Of a stretch of DNA of 64,000 nt, positions 55,652 to 64,000 are shown in pieces. A model generated the notes under the pieces. That model made no database searches. It was given only the letters and a program-made list of their open reading frames with translations, and had not been told where the DNA came from. Numbering within the stretch: the stretch's first letter is position 1; every line of letters starts with the position of its first letter. The stretch lies in assembly GCF_003992595.1 (NCBI RefSeq), contig NZ_RZNA01000047.1, positions 322,927 through 386,926 of the forward strand, written 5' to 3'. The DNA is from Flagellimonas oceanensis. Lineage in GTDB: Bacteria > Bacteroidota > Bacteroidia > Flavobacteriales > Flavobacteriaceae. The position numbers and the translations under genes were made by a program.

Positions 55652-56347
55652 ATGAAATCAATTGTTAAATTATTATTGGCCATTATGGTAACAGGAATTT
55701 GCACGCTGCATGCCCAAAAGTTGCCCAAGAACACAAACATCAATATTTCTCAGACCTCCAAAATAGACTTGAGCAATAAAATCATTGCCAAGCCACAAAG
55801 GATAGACGTGAAAAAATTTGAAAGCCTTAATGCAAAACAAATAGCAAAACTACCCGCAACCACATTTGACCGTTCTGCTTTGTTAAGGCTTAAGTACAAC
55901 AAATCATGGGAAATTGAACCTGGGCGAATGACGGACAAGGATATGAAGGTAGTGTCATATTTTGGAAAATTTGAGCAGTCCCCCAGATACATCAGTGTGT
56001 ATCCAGAAAACAAATATTATCCGGGAGTAAACAATGGAGCACCAGGGTTTTTACCTGAAATGAGGTGTCTGGTTCTGCAATTTAATCCAGAGGCCGGACA
56101 GAGATACCGCATGATCATCAAACTTAAACCTGGCGAATACGGAAACAAAAAAGTGATGACCAATGTCACAGGAAGATATAACGATACGTGGTTCATCAAT
56201 AACCAATACGACGAAATTATGTTCGATTTTATTGGTGATAGCAGAGAGATAAAGATAAGTCCGATTATAGCGGGGGCAGAGAACTATTATATCAAATATG
56301 AACCATTGGAGATAGCGAATATTAAAGTTGATAGAATTGATGAATAG
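55652..56347 (+). CDS. Exported hypothetical protein (231 residues)
   Basis: A signal peptide (MKSIVKLLLAIMVTGICTLHAQ) is followed by a mixed alpha/beta protein with no recognised domain; segments include ATTFDRSALLRLKYNKSWEIE, RYISVYPENKYYP and EIMFDFIGDSREIKISPI. It lies 30 bases after the Kelch-like gene, so it is probably in the same transcript. Function unknown. Confidence 0.68.
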   Translation: MKSIVKLLLAIMVTGICTLHAQKLPKNTNINISQTSKIDLSNKIIAKPQRIDVKKFESLNAKQIAKLPATTFDRSALLRLKYNKSWEIEPGRMTDKDMKVVSYFGKFEQSPRYISVYPENKYYPGVNNGAPGFLPEMRCLVLQFNPEAGQRYRMIIKLKPGEYGNKKVMTNVTGRYNDTWFINNQYDEIMFDFIGDSREIKISPIIAGAENYYIKYEPLEIANIKVDRIDE

Positions 56348-56406
56348 GCTTAAATGTAAGCCAAATTCAAAAATAGGAGTGCCTTAAGAAACATAATAAC
56401 ATCATT

Positions 56407-57015
56407 ATGAAAGTATCAAACATTACCATTGCCTTTTTGGGCGTGTTGCTAATAGCTGCTTGCGGAAATACAAGCAAAAAGGAAGAATCAACTACAGAGA
56501 GTTCTAGGACAGATCTAAAATTGGAAGCTGCCAGTGCAATGGATTTGGAGCAAAAAGGGGACTATACCCAACTATACACTCCAAATGCAGATTGCAAACT
56601 TACCCCTTCTCAATTGGCCGAGGCTTTGGGATACAACGATGGTCAAGTAGAAGAACAAAGCAACTATCAAGGAAATTGTTGGTATAAAGTGACCCATCCA
56701 GGCAATTTTACGGTCAACTATGGAATAAGCCTTGAAAAATGGGGAGACAAAAATATTATCGAAGATGAAATTGAAAGTGGGCTGAAGAACGAGATGGTTG
56801 ATGTCAGCATCAGTGAATCTGGCGATACCTATATAAAAAGACATCCGGTACAAGGCTTCCTGCTCCTGTTAAATGCCAACTATGAAAACCCAATAAACAT
56901 CAGCTATAATTATTTAAACACCAGTGGTCCCAAACTGACAGACTCCCAAAGGGAAGAACAGAAACAGAATACGTATAAAATTGCCAACTATGTTATTAAT
57001 CACTACCAAAATTAA
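56407..57015 (+). CDS. Hypothetical lipoprotein (202 residues)
   Basis: The signal ends LLIAAC, a lipobox with Cys near residue 19. The rest carries a Cys-containing domain (NADCKLTPSQLAEALGY, YQGNCWYKVTHPGNF) with two cysteines that could form a disulfide. No family is recognised. It stands 59 bases after the previous gene and 6 bases before the next. Confidence 0.68.
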   Translation: MKVSNITIAFLGVLLIAACGNTSKKEESTTESSRTDLKLEAASAMDLEQKGDYTQLYTPNADCKLTPSQLAEALGYNDGQVEEQSNYQGNCWYKVTHPGNFTVNYGISLEKWGDKNIIEDEIESGLKNEMVDVSISESGDTYIKRHPVQGFLLLLNANYENPINISYNYLNTSGPKLTDSQREEQKQNTYKIANYVINHYQN

Positions 57016-57021
57016 ATCAAG

Positions 57022-58416
57022 ATGAAACTTTTGCAAAATATCGTGTTCCTTGGCCTCTTGCTCATCGGTGCATTTCAAGGATCTGCCCAACCTTTTACCT
57101 TGGACAAAGCGATTCAACCTGTGGAACTAAAACTCTTGGCAGACACTAGAGCGGGGCACGAAGGGGAATTAGGCATTGTTTATTTCAATCGCCTTTCAGA
57201 TACTGCAATGTACCATTACGTCACTGGGCACGACCTCTACAATTTTGTTGACGTTTTGGTGACCAGTGTAGACGGCACTCCATTAAAAGTAAGTTTGGCA
57301 AAAGATAATTGGGAAGCCGTGCAGGCCCAACAAAACACTGTCAATGCACGAGATGGGATAGCGGACTTCAAAATACGCACCTGGGGAAGTTTTGGAATAA
57401 AAATAGAGCCGGAGCAACCCAACAATTCAATCTATACCATTGCCGTATTGGCCAGCCCCGAAAAAAAAACCTATTTGGGCAGTGCCTTTAGGTCGATCAA
57501 TGAAGATGAAATGACATCCAGTGGTGAACCCTCACCGAATGAAGCTGCTGGTACTAGCGATGATGGAGGGAGTGCCAATTACCTATTGTACATTGCCCTT
57601 GGGGTTGCTTTACTGGTCATTGGTGTTTTGGCCGGAAAGCTTATGGGAAGAAAAGGAAAAGGGACTGCAGTGGTTTTGGTGCTTCTATCATTAGTGCCGT
57701 TATCAAGCTTTGGTCAAGATAGGGGCGCTGTGTTGACCATGGAAGAGTTTGAAAATTGGAAGAAGCAGCAAAATTCAAAACATGCAATGGTCATGAGCCA
57801 ATTAGCGGCCTTGGAGAGCGAGCGTAAAGCTGTGGACAAAGGGGTCAATGATTTAGACAAGACTATCGCCACGATACGGAAACAATGGGACAACGTTAAA
57901 TTGCTCTATGATACCTATAACAACGGATTGGGTAAATGTATCAGTTCCACTCCGCCGGCCCAAGCGCCCTCCATCCCTTCCATTTGTACTGATTTATCTC
58001 TTGATGATAACGGCTACATTTCGGAGGAGGAAGATCAAGAGTGCGCCGAATGTTTTCTGGAAGCCCGAAAGAAGTTTAACAATATGCGATACCAGTTTGA
58101 AAAGCTTGCCACAATCTATAAATGCACCAAGGACTTTTCCAATGCCGCAATTTCTTTTGGTGATGACGTATCTGGTTTTACACCCAGTGGAGTAGGTGGA
58201 TTGGCCTGGCAAACACAACGGAGGAATATAGAAAAATCCGTTACAGAATTTGAACAGGCTTATGACAAAAAATATGGCGAGTTTCTTCAGAGCTTGGCCG
58301 ACGCCATGATGGAACTCAATATTTGTGAGGCCAAGTACGGGGTTGAAGACTGGTACGACCGTTTTGGCTACATGTATTTTGAATTTATGAAAGATAAATA
58401 TCAAAGGAAGGACTAA
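57022..58416 (+). CDS. Exported hypothetical protein with internal signal-peptide-like segment
   Basis: The 464-residue protein has a normal signal peptide (MKLLQNIVFLGLLLIGAFQG, cleaved near residue 23) and an extracytoplasmic domain to about residue 185. A membrane helix (187-206) is followed by a basic stretch (KLMGRKGKGT) and a second hydrophobic run (215-230) ending SSFGQ, which looks like a second signal peptide with a cleavage site after Gln232. The remaining 230 residues have a coiled-coil start (MVMSQLAALESERKAVDKG) and six cysteines, including CAEC. No family is recognised. The gene overlaps the next by one base (TAATG). Confidence 0.72.
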   Translation: MKLLQNIVFLGLLLIGAFQGSAQPFTLDKAIQPVELKLLADTRAGHEGELGIVYFNRLSDTAMYHYVTGHDLYNFVDVLVTSVDGTPLKVSLAKDNWEAVQAQQNTVNARDGIADFKIRTWGSFGIKIEPEQPNNSIYTIAVLASPEKKTYLGSAFRSINEDEMTSSGEPSPNEAAGTSDDGGSANYLLYIALGVALLVIGVLAGKLMGRKGKGTAVVLVLLSLVPLSSFGQDRGAVLTMEEFENWKKQQNSKHAMVMSQLAALESERKAVDKGVNDLDKTIATIRKQWDNVKLLYDTYNNGLGKCISSTPPAQAPSIPSICTDLSLDDNGYISEEEDQECAECFLEARKKFNNMRYQFEKLATIYKCTKDFSNAAISFGDDVSGFTPSGVGGLAWQTQRRNIEKSVTEFEQAYDKKYGEFLQSLADAMMELNICEAKYGVEDWYDRFGYMYFEFMKDKYQRKD

Positions 58417-58823
58417 TGAAAGCAAAGAAAATAAAGTTCATCCTATTGTTGTCCATAATCTTGGGCATATGGTTCAGCTGTAAATCCATAAACCCAATAG
58501 CGACTTCCACCAATATGGACATTGTTGGATCTTGGGAAGGATGTGATGGACGTGTGGTTGCCTTTTATACCAATGAAAATGGAGAAATTGAAGGACGCTA
58601 TGTAAAGCTGGGGGGCCTTGGAAGGTACAAGTTTGCCTTGGATGAAGTAGGCTTTCATCTTTCCCAGCAAACGCCTGGCACCTATGTTGGACAGGTAAAA
58701 TGGAAAAATACTATGGGAAAGGAAACCTGGAGGGATGAAACCATCATAGTAAAGGAAAATGTCCTAAAAACATCAAGTTCGGATGATTGTAGCAAGGAAT
58801 TGACTAGAATTGAACAAAAATGA
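58416..58823 (+). CDS. Hypothetical small lipoprotein (135 residues)
   Basis: The signal ends GIWFSC (Cys near residue 22). The mature part has a lipocalin-like beta pattern (IVGSWEGCDGRVVAFYTNENGEIEG) and two further cysteines. No family is recognised. It is translationally coupled to the previous gene and ends the run before the IS256 remnant. Confidence 0.68.
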   Translation: MKAKKIKFILLLSIILGIWFSCKSINPIATSTNMDIVGSWEGCDGRVVAFYTNENGEIEGRYVKLGGLGRYKFALDEVGFHLSQQTPGTYVGQVKWKNTMGKETWRDETIIVKENVLKTSSSDDCSKELTRIEQK

Positions 58824-58890
58824 GTCAATGATTTATGAGATAGTCCTTGAATAATATTTTTGAATCGTTAATTGGAAGTTGTAAATTAAA

Positions 58891-59606
58891 CTCTGTCTGA
58901 AATAGATTTAAACATTAATTTTATTCGGACAGAACCATGAGAAAAGAGGAACAGACAGAATTCGAGAAAAAGGTACTTGACCAGTTCATGTCGGGCAAGA
59001 ACCTTTTCGGCAAGGGCGGCGCGTTCGCTCCGATGCTGAAGAACGTCATCGAAAAAGCCCTTGAGGCGGAGATGGATGGCCATTTGGACGAATCCCAAAG
59101 AATCAACGGCAACAAACGCAACGGCAAAGGGAAAAGACCATCAAGAGCGGCTATGGCACTTTCGATATCGATACGCCCTAGGACAGGCAAAGCAGCTTTG
59201 AGCCGGAACTGGTAAAGAAACGTCAGACCATTTTGGCCGACAACCTCTCGGACAAGATCATAGGACTTTATGGCCTTGGGATGAGTTACCGCGACATCTC
59301 TTCGCATATCAAGGAAATGTACGACACCGACATCTCCCATACCGTTTTGAGCCAGATAACCGATAAGGTCGTCCCAGATGTAAAGGCGTGGCAGAACCGC
59401 CCGCTGGAGCCACTCTATTGCATCGTATGGCTCGATGCGATGCACTACAAGGTAAAGGTCGACGGTAAGATCGAGTACAAGGCCCTCTACAATATCCTTG
59501 GCATCAACAAGGAGGGCTACAAGGAGGTTTTGGGCATGTACATCTCCGAGAGCGAGGGTGCCAATTTTTGGTTGCAAGTACTGACCGACCTGAACAATCG
59601 GGGTGT
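58891..59606 (+). mobile_element. IS256-family element remnant
   Basis: It begins at an imperfect terminal repeat (TCTGTCTGAAATA near 58892 mirrored by TATTCGGACAGA at 58922-58933) before the transposase start. Homology stops near 59606, and a 15-base stretch of unknown origin separates it from the IS3 element. Confidence 0.7.
58937..59606 (+). pseudogene. IS256-family transposase, broken
   Basis: The N-terminal part (MRKEEQTEFEKKVLDQFMSG) is followed by the expected region AEMDGHLDESQRINGNKRNG in one frame. A one-base deletion near 59139 shifts the frame, and the restored frame has an amber stop at 59179-59181. It then continues through SYRDISSHIKEMYDTDISH and the first catalytic Asp in IVWLDAMHYKVK, and is cut before the second and third catalytic residues. 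It cannot produce an active transposase. Confidence 0.88.
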
Positions 59607-59637
59607 AGCCTTCCCTAAAAATGACCTCCTCCCAAAA

Positions 59638-60506
59638 TTAGGTGCCGGTCATAACTAGGGAATCGGGGCTGTTTTCATTCATTTCAATGTACTCGTTGGG
59701 AGACATGTCTCCCAACGAGCTGTGCGGTCTATAATTGTTATAGTCCTCTTTCCAAATATCGAACTTTTCCTGGGCATCCTCCAAAGAGAAGAACCAATTG
59801 GCGTTCAGGTACTTGTCCCTGAACGAACCGTTGAAGCTCTCGATAAAAGGGTTGTCCGTTTGTTTTCCCGGCCTTGAGAAGTCAAGTTCAACATTGTTTC
59901 CATAGGCCCATTTGTCCGACACCTTGCTGATGAAGTCACTTCCATTATCCACTTTGACACGTTTTGGGAGTACTTTGTTCCCAATAGTAATGATTTCCAT
60001 TACCTATACGACATCGCTTCCCTTGAGGGACTTTCCGGCATGTATGGCCAAGCACTTGCGACTAAAGTTATCCACTATAGTCAATGCCCTGAAACGGCTC
60101 CCGTTGTACAACTGGTCCGAGACAAAATCCATGCTCCAACATTCGTTAAAACTAGAGGCGTTACCCTTTGCGGGCTGTCTGTGCGCGGCGGAACGGTTCC
60201 GTTTGGGCCGCTTGCTCTCAGGTTCAGCCCTTCATCACAATAGACCGTACATGCGTTTGTGGTTGTACAAGAAACCCTCCAGTCTCAAAAGAATATGGAT
60301 GCGCCAGAACCCGTAGCGTACCCTGACGGCGGCAATCTCGTTCATCCGCATGCGCAACAGTTCATCACTACGGCCCTTGGCCCTGTAATAGAAAACGACC
60401 TTGTGCAACAATACGAGCTTCCAGCAACGCTGGATGGAGATGTTATACTCCATCCTTATATTTTCGACCATCCCGCGCTTTCGGGACGGCCTCAGAACTT
60501 TTTTTT
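59638..60506 (-). pseudogene. IS3 orfB transposase (rve integrase), with in-frame stops
   Basis: Reading from the frameshift site (A8G at 60498-60506), the orfB frame is continuous in homology but has stops at 60232-60237 (double TGA) and 60004-60006 (TAG). DDE residues survive: the first Asp in CWSMDFVSDQ, the second in VDNGSDFIS, and the Glu in NPFIESFNGSFRDKYLN. It has decayed by nonsense mutation alone. Confidence 0.87.
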
Positions 60507-60557
60507 CAGCACGTCCTGCAGGATCTGTTTGTCCAGGCTCAGGTCGGCGACCAGTTT

Positions 60558-60758
60558 CTACAACTGTGCGTTCTCCTCCTCCAGGTTCTTCAGTCTCTGG
60601 AGTTCGGAAACACCCAGCCCGCCATCTTTCTTCTTCCAGTTGTAGAACGTGGCCTCAGATATCCCCATCTTGCGGCACACCTCTTGGATACGGGTCCCCG
60701 TCTCCACTTGTTTGATCGCAAATACGATCTGCGATTCCGTGTACTTCGATCGTCCCAT
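60558..60758 (-). pseudogene. IS3 orfA transposase, truncated by a stop
   Basis: The start MGRSKYTESQIVFAIKQVE and the HTH MGISEATFYNWKKK identify an IS3/IS911-type OrfA. A TAG at 60558-60560 ends it after EEENAQL; beyond it the same frame continues with the expected VADLSLDKQILQDVLKKK to the slippery A8G. The start at 60758 was chosen over 60782 because OrfA proteins begin with MGRSKYT. Confidence 0.85.
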
Positions 60759-60841
60759 AAGCAAATACTTGTTTAAAGTCAAACATTTATTCGCCCAGAA
60801 TACTCTAATTCCAAACTGTCCGGTTTAACGGGAGGAGGTCA

Positions 60842-63076
60842 ACCTATGTGGTCCCCCCCAAGGTGGACACATCTGACGGAGTGGACTCCACGGAGCTGGG
60901 GGAGCTCTGCTACCAGTACGTTTACGACCATAGGAATCGATTGGTGGAGAAGAAGCTTCCGGGCAAGGGCAGGGAATATATCGTGTACAACAAGTTGGAC
61001 CAACCCATCATGACGCGTGATGTCCTCTTGCAGGGGCAGGGCAAGTGGCTGTTTACCCGGTACGATGCCCATGGGCGTGTGGCTTTCACGGGGATGGTCA
61101 ATGGGGACACAAGGACATCGGAACAGACAGCGGCCAACAATGCCCCCGAACAATGGGCCGAACAATCGGGCAGTGCCACGACGGTGGACGGTGCGGCGCT
61201 ATATTACAATGGTGACGGTTATCCGGCCCTGGGCTCTGTTGTCGAGCTGCACACCATAAATTATTATGATGGGTACAATGCCACAAGGGATGGTATTGCC
61301 AAACCCGTCGGACAAGTACTGGGCCAAGACCAGGCCACAAATGTTATCGGGCTTGCCACCTCCAGTAAGGTTCGCGTTCTGGACACTGACCATTGGATAA
61401 ATACCCTTTCGGTTTACGACACTAAGAGCAGGGTGGTATGGTCACGCATCGAGAACACCTATCTTGGAACAACGGACATCGTGAGCATGGAACTGGACTT
61501 TGTGGGCAAGATGGTTCTACAAGAAAATGAGCACACCAAAGACAGTGACCCGACTATCACGGTGACAGATACTTATGACTACGACCATGCAGGACGATTA
61601 ATCAGTCAAGAGCAGACCATTGGGAACCATACGGAAACTTTGTTTGTGAACCAATATGACGATTTGGGGCAATTGGCCTCCAAGCAGGCGGGGAACACCG
61701 TGGGGTCGCCATTGCAGACTTATGATTATGAATACAATATCAGGGGCTGGCTCAAGCAGATCAACAACCCTGCCAACCTGGGGAACGACATCTTTGCCTT
61801 TGGGATTGCCTATAATGACCCGACAGATTTCGGAGTTAACGAGAATCCACAGGCGCTATTCAACGGGAACATCTCACAGGTACAGTGGAGTACGGCCAGT
61901 ACAAATACGAGTGGTAACCCTGTGAGCGAGCGGTATTCGTACAGCTATGATGCCCTGAACAGGATTACCTCGGGAATGGATAACACGGGACATTATAACC
62001 TAGTGGGGATATCATATGATAAAAATGGCAACATTGGGAGCCTAGAGCGCAAGGGCCATACGGCTGTTGACGGTACCGGACAAGTGACCTCCTTTGCCGG
62101 TTCCATGGACATGTTGGAATATGAATACCACAACAGCGGGACGAGCAACAGGCTTTACAAGGTCCGGGACTATGGCAATGACACCTACGGGTTCAAGGAC
62201 AGCTCGGTCGACGATCAGGATTATTGGTACGACGGCAACGGCAACATGACCAGGGACCTTAATAAAGGAATCGGAACGGCCAGTACGGACGGCATCGAGT
62301 ACAACCACCTGAACCTACCCACAAAGATTGAGATGGGTTCCGAGAATATTTCGTATGTTTATGATGCCTTGGGCACCAAATTGGAAAAAGAAGTGTCCGC
62401 GGGAAGTTCTGTGACACAATATGCGGGGAACTATGTATATAGTGGCCCATCGGGGAGCGAGGCGCTTCAGTTCATGAGTCAGCCTGAGGGGTATATTACC
62501 CCGGATGGAATGAACGGATACGACTATGTCTACCAATATAAAGATCACTTGGGCAACATACGCTTGAGTTATGTGGATGATGGAAATGGTGGTCTGGAAA
62601 TTGTGGAGGAGAACAACTACTATCCTTTCGGCCTTAAGCACAAAGGGTACAATGACAATGGTATCTCACCGCTGGGCAACGATGTGGCGCAGAAGTTCAA
62701 AACGTACCAGGGACAGGAGTTGGATGAAAGCTTTGATGTTAATCTGCATCACTTTAAATACCGAACATATGATTCATCGATTGGAAGATTTTTGCAAATA
62801 GATCCACTTGCTCCAACCTATGTATACAATTCTACATACGCTTTTGCAGAAAACAACGTTACCAGTGGTATTGATCTTGAGGGTAAAGAACTTTCTTATG
62901 AATTAGATGGTAATAGAGCAACTGGGGTGTTCGGTCCAAGGACAAACACTCTTACATTACAAGAAGCTAATAGCGAAGTCTCCAAGCTGGATAGGGCGGT
63001 CAATGTATACCACCTGCGGCGGATGAAAGTGAGCAGTGCAAATCAAGTGCACGAGATCGACTCATTTTGGTGCTGA
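60842..63076 (+). pseudogene. Rhs/YD-repeat protein, cut at both ends by IS elements
   Basis: The frame runs on from the IS3 end without a native start: TYVVPPKVDTSDGVDSTELG is an interior Rhs segment of the Bacteroidota type. It continues through YD-repeats (YDHRNRLVEKKLPGKG, YDYEYNIRGWLKQINNP) to the Rhs core (NNYYPFGLKHKGYN, KTYQGQELDESFDVNLHHFKYRTYD, IGRFLQIDPLAPTY). After the core comes about 40 residues of native tip and then probably 28 residues read from the IS21 end. Full Rhs proteins are over 1000 residues with an N-terminal delivery part and a C-terminal toxin tip; both are missing here. Confidence 0.85.
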
Positions 63077-63078
63077 AG

Positions 63079-63834
63079 TTAACGTTTATTTTTAATTTTT
63101 TTTCTCATTGATTCCCCTTTTATGTCCACCCTGTGAGCCGAGTGCACCAGCCGGTCAAGGATGGCGTCGGCGATCGTTTTTTCACCGATGACATCGTGCC
63201 ATGCCTCCACGGGCAGTTGTGAGGCTATAATGGTGGACCTTTTGCCGTGCCTGTCCTCTATGATCTCCATCAAAGAGTGCCTGTTGATGTTGTCCAATGG
63301 TTTTAGGCCAAAGTCATCCAGTATGAGCAGGTCCTGTTTTTCAAGTTTTCCAATGAATTTTAGATAGGACCCGTCCGCCTTTGAGGTTTTGAGCAAGGTA
63401 AAGAGTTTGGCCGTGTTGAAGTACATGGTCCTGTGCCCCATTGAGCAGGCCTGGTGCCCGATGGCGGAGGCCAGATAGCTCTTGCCGACCCCGGTGCTCC
63501 CGGTAATGAGCATATTTTCACCCTTGCGTATAAATCCACAGGAGGCGTAGCGCTGTATCCTGTTCCTGTCGATGTTCCTTCCAGGGCCGTAATCGATGGC
63601 CTCCATAACGGCACCGTACCTGAACCTTGCGGCCTTTGTCAGGCGCTCGATCTTGCGGTTGTGCCTATCGTCCCATTCGGACTGTACCAGATAGGCCACC
63701 AGTTCATCGTTGGTATAGTCCATGCTCTCGGGCGAGAGGCTGGTGTCAAAGGCCCTGAGCATCCCGTGGAGCCTGAGCTGTTTCATCTGTTCCAATGTCT
63801 TTGTGTTCATGTTGTCTGTTTTAATGTTTGTCAT
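63079..63834 (-). CDS. istB: IS21-family transposition ATP-binding protein IstB
   Basis: The 251-residue protein is an AAA+ ATPase that helps the IstA transposase select targets. Walker A is ITGSTGVGKSYLASAIGHQA and Walker B is LLILDDFG; the start MNTKTLEQMKQLRLHGM matches the N-terminal domain. The ATG at 63834 overlaps the istA stop (ATGA), which is typical of IS21. A second ATG at 63810 is possible. Confidence 0.94.
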   Translation of the reverse strand: MTNIKTDNMNTKTLEQMKQLRLHGMLRAFDTSLSPESMDYTNDELVAYLVQSEWDDRHNRKIERLTKAARFRYGAVMEAIDYGPGRNIDRNRIQRYASCGFIRKGENMLITGSTGVGKSYLASAIGHQACSMGHRTMYFNTAKLFTLLKTSKADGSYLKFIGKLEKQDLLILDDFGLKPLDNINRHSLMEIIEDRHGKRSTIIASQLPVEAWHDVIGEKTIADAILDRLVHSAHRVDIKGESMRKKIKNKR

Positions 63835-64000
63835 TTATAATAGTTTCCTCCCCTGATGTTATCGTGGTCCGGGACCTCGGAGGTATCCTCCGGGTCGTCC
63901 TCCAGGGTGTCCCACCCTTTTTTCAGTATCCGCTCCACCATGCTGTAATTATAGGCCCCATAGTCCGATGCCCGCCTGCAGGCATTGTCCAGCCGTTGGT
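63831..64000 (-). CDS. istA: IS21-family transposase IstA, C-terminal part
   Basis: The reverse strand is open from the window edge to the TGA at 63831-63833. The visible tail includes CRRASDYGAYNYSMVERILKK and ends in GGNYYK, as in IstA proteins. It is coupled to istB by ATGA. Only about 55 residues are present. Confidence 0.82.
   Translation of the reverse strand, partial: QRLDNACRRASDYGAYNYSMVERILKKGWDTLEDDPEDTSEVPDHDNIRGGNYYK

Larger units (their letters stand above)
59622..60841 (-). mobile_element. IS3-family insertion sequence, end-complete but decayed
   Basis: The ends are inverted: TGACCTCCTCCC starts at 59622, and its inverse GGGAGGAGGTCA closes at 60841, giving a 1220-bp element with orfA/orfB on the minus strand. 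The adjoining 3-4 bases (AAA/AAAA left, ACC/ACCT right) do not match, so no target duplication is visible. The gene inside is disabled by four stop codons. Confidence 0.85.
62988..64000 (-). mobile_element. IS21-family element, left part
   Basis: istB and the end of istA lie on the minus strand. The left end is estimated at about 62988 where GC-rich terminal-like sequence (GGTCAATGTATACCACC) begins within the Rhs tail. The other end is outside the window. Confidence 0.75.

Noticed and set aside
63831..64000. Rhs-associated immunity gene at the right end
   Set aside because: The frame is the end of istA (ATGA-coupled to istB), not an immunity gene.
1..64000. CRISPR array
   Set aside because: I saw no regularly spaced direct repeats of 24-40 bases and no cas genes in the window.

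Overview
The window comes from a marine-type member of the Flavobacteriaceae (phylum Bacteroidota), possibly near Muricauda/Flagellimonas. The case rests on SusC/SusD and FecI/FecR modules, a DUF4295 gene behind rpmB-rpmG, a zeaxanthin-type carotenoid operon, many SpII lipoproteins, a TSP3-repeat secreted protein, and promoters of the Bacteroidota TTG/TAnnTTTG type instead of sigma-70 -35/-10 boxes. The genus is inference only.

Layout. 1-7.7 kb: housekeeping genes (CoA-binding protein end, sodium:solute symporter, recR, lipoyl E2 acyltransferase, a DEDDh exonuclease, an FAH-Hpt-cinA run, rpmB-rpmG-DUF4295 with promoter and terminator). 7.7-20.8 kb: a TSP3-repeat secreted protein, ftsY, a lipoprotein amidase, a class C serine hydrolase, rimO, an unusual CNB-acyltransferase-SGNH fusion, DoxX plus a Tat-exported Gfo/Idh/MocA oxidoreductase, and two small genes. 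20.9-27.7 kb: a SurA-type periplasmic chaperone pair, a MoxR ATPase, aconitase, and two tandem TlpA-like thioredoxins of which the first has lost its cysteines. 27.7-31.4 kb (minus strand): a carotenoid operon led by a CarH-like B12-binding MerR regulator, followed by crtI, crtB and crtZ. A tRNA-Leu(GAG) follows at 31.55-31.63 kb.

31.8-41.6 kb is a coherent nutrient-uptake locus: ECF sigma factor, FecR anti-sigma, STN-type SusC, SusD, an alkaline phosphatase lipoprotein, and a second alkaline phosphatase fused to a PLC/GDPD-like phosphodiesterase domain. I read it as a surface system that senses, hydrolyses and imports organophosphate or phosphodiester. 41.7-50.5 kb carries an MscS channel, deoD-deoC, a TerB-like protein, a MacB/LolCDE-like ABC exporter with HlyD adaptor, a pair resembling YtfI/YtfJ (GerW), an outer-membrane beta-barrel and a secreted S51 peptidase.

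51.0-58.8 kb is the accessory region with the most unexplained content: a TPR-sensor hybrid two-component regulator (kinase, receiver and AraC domains in one chain), a 49-residue small gene, and five tandem genes for exported proteins, four of them unrecognised. One of the four has a second, signal-peptide-like hydrophobic segment in its middle. 58.9-64.0 kb is a mobile-element junction: an IS256-family transposase remnant, a decayed but end-complete IS3 element, an Rhs/YD-repeat gene cut at both ends, and an incoming IS21 element (istB and the end of istA). The mismatched flanks of the IS3 element suggest deletion by recombination between two IS copies.
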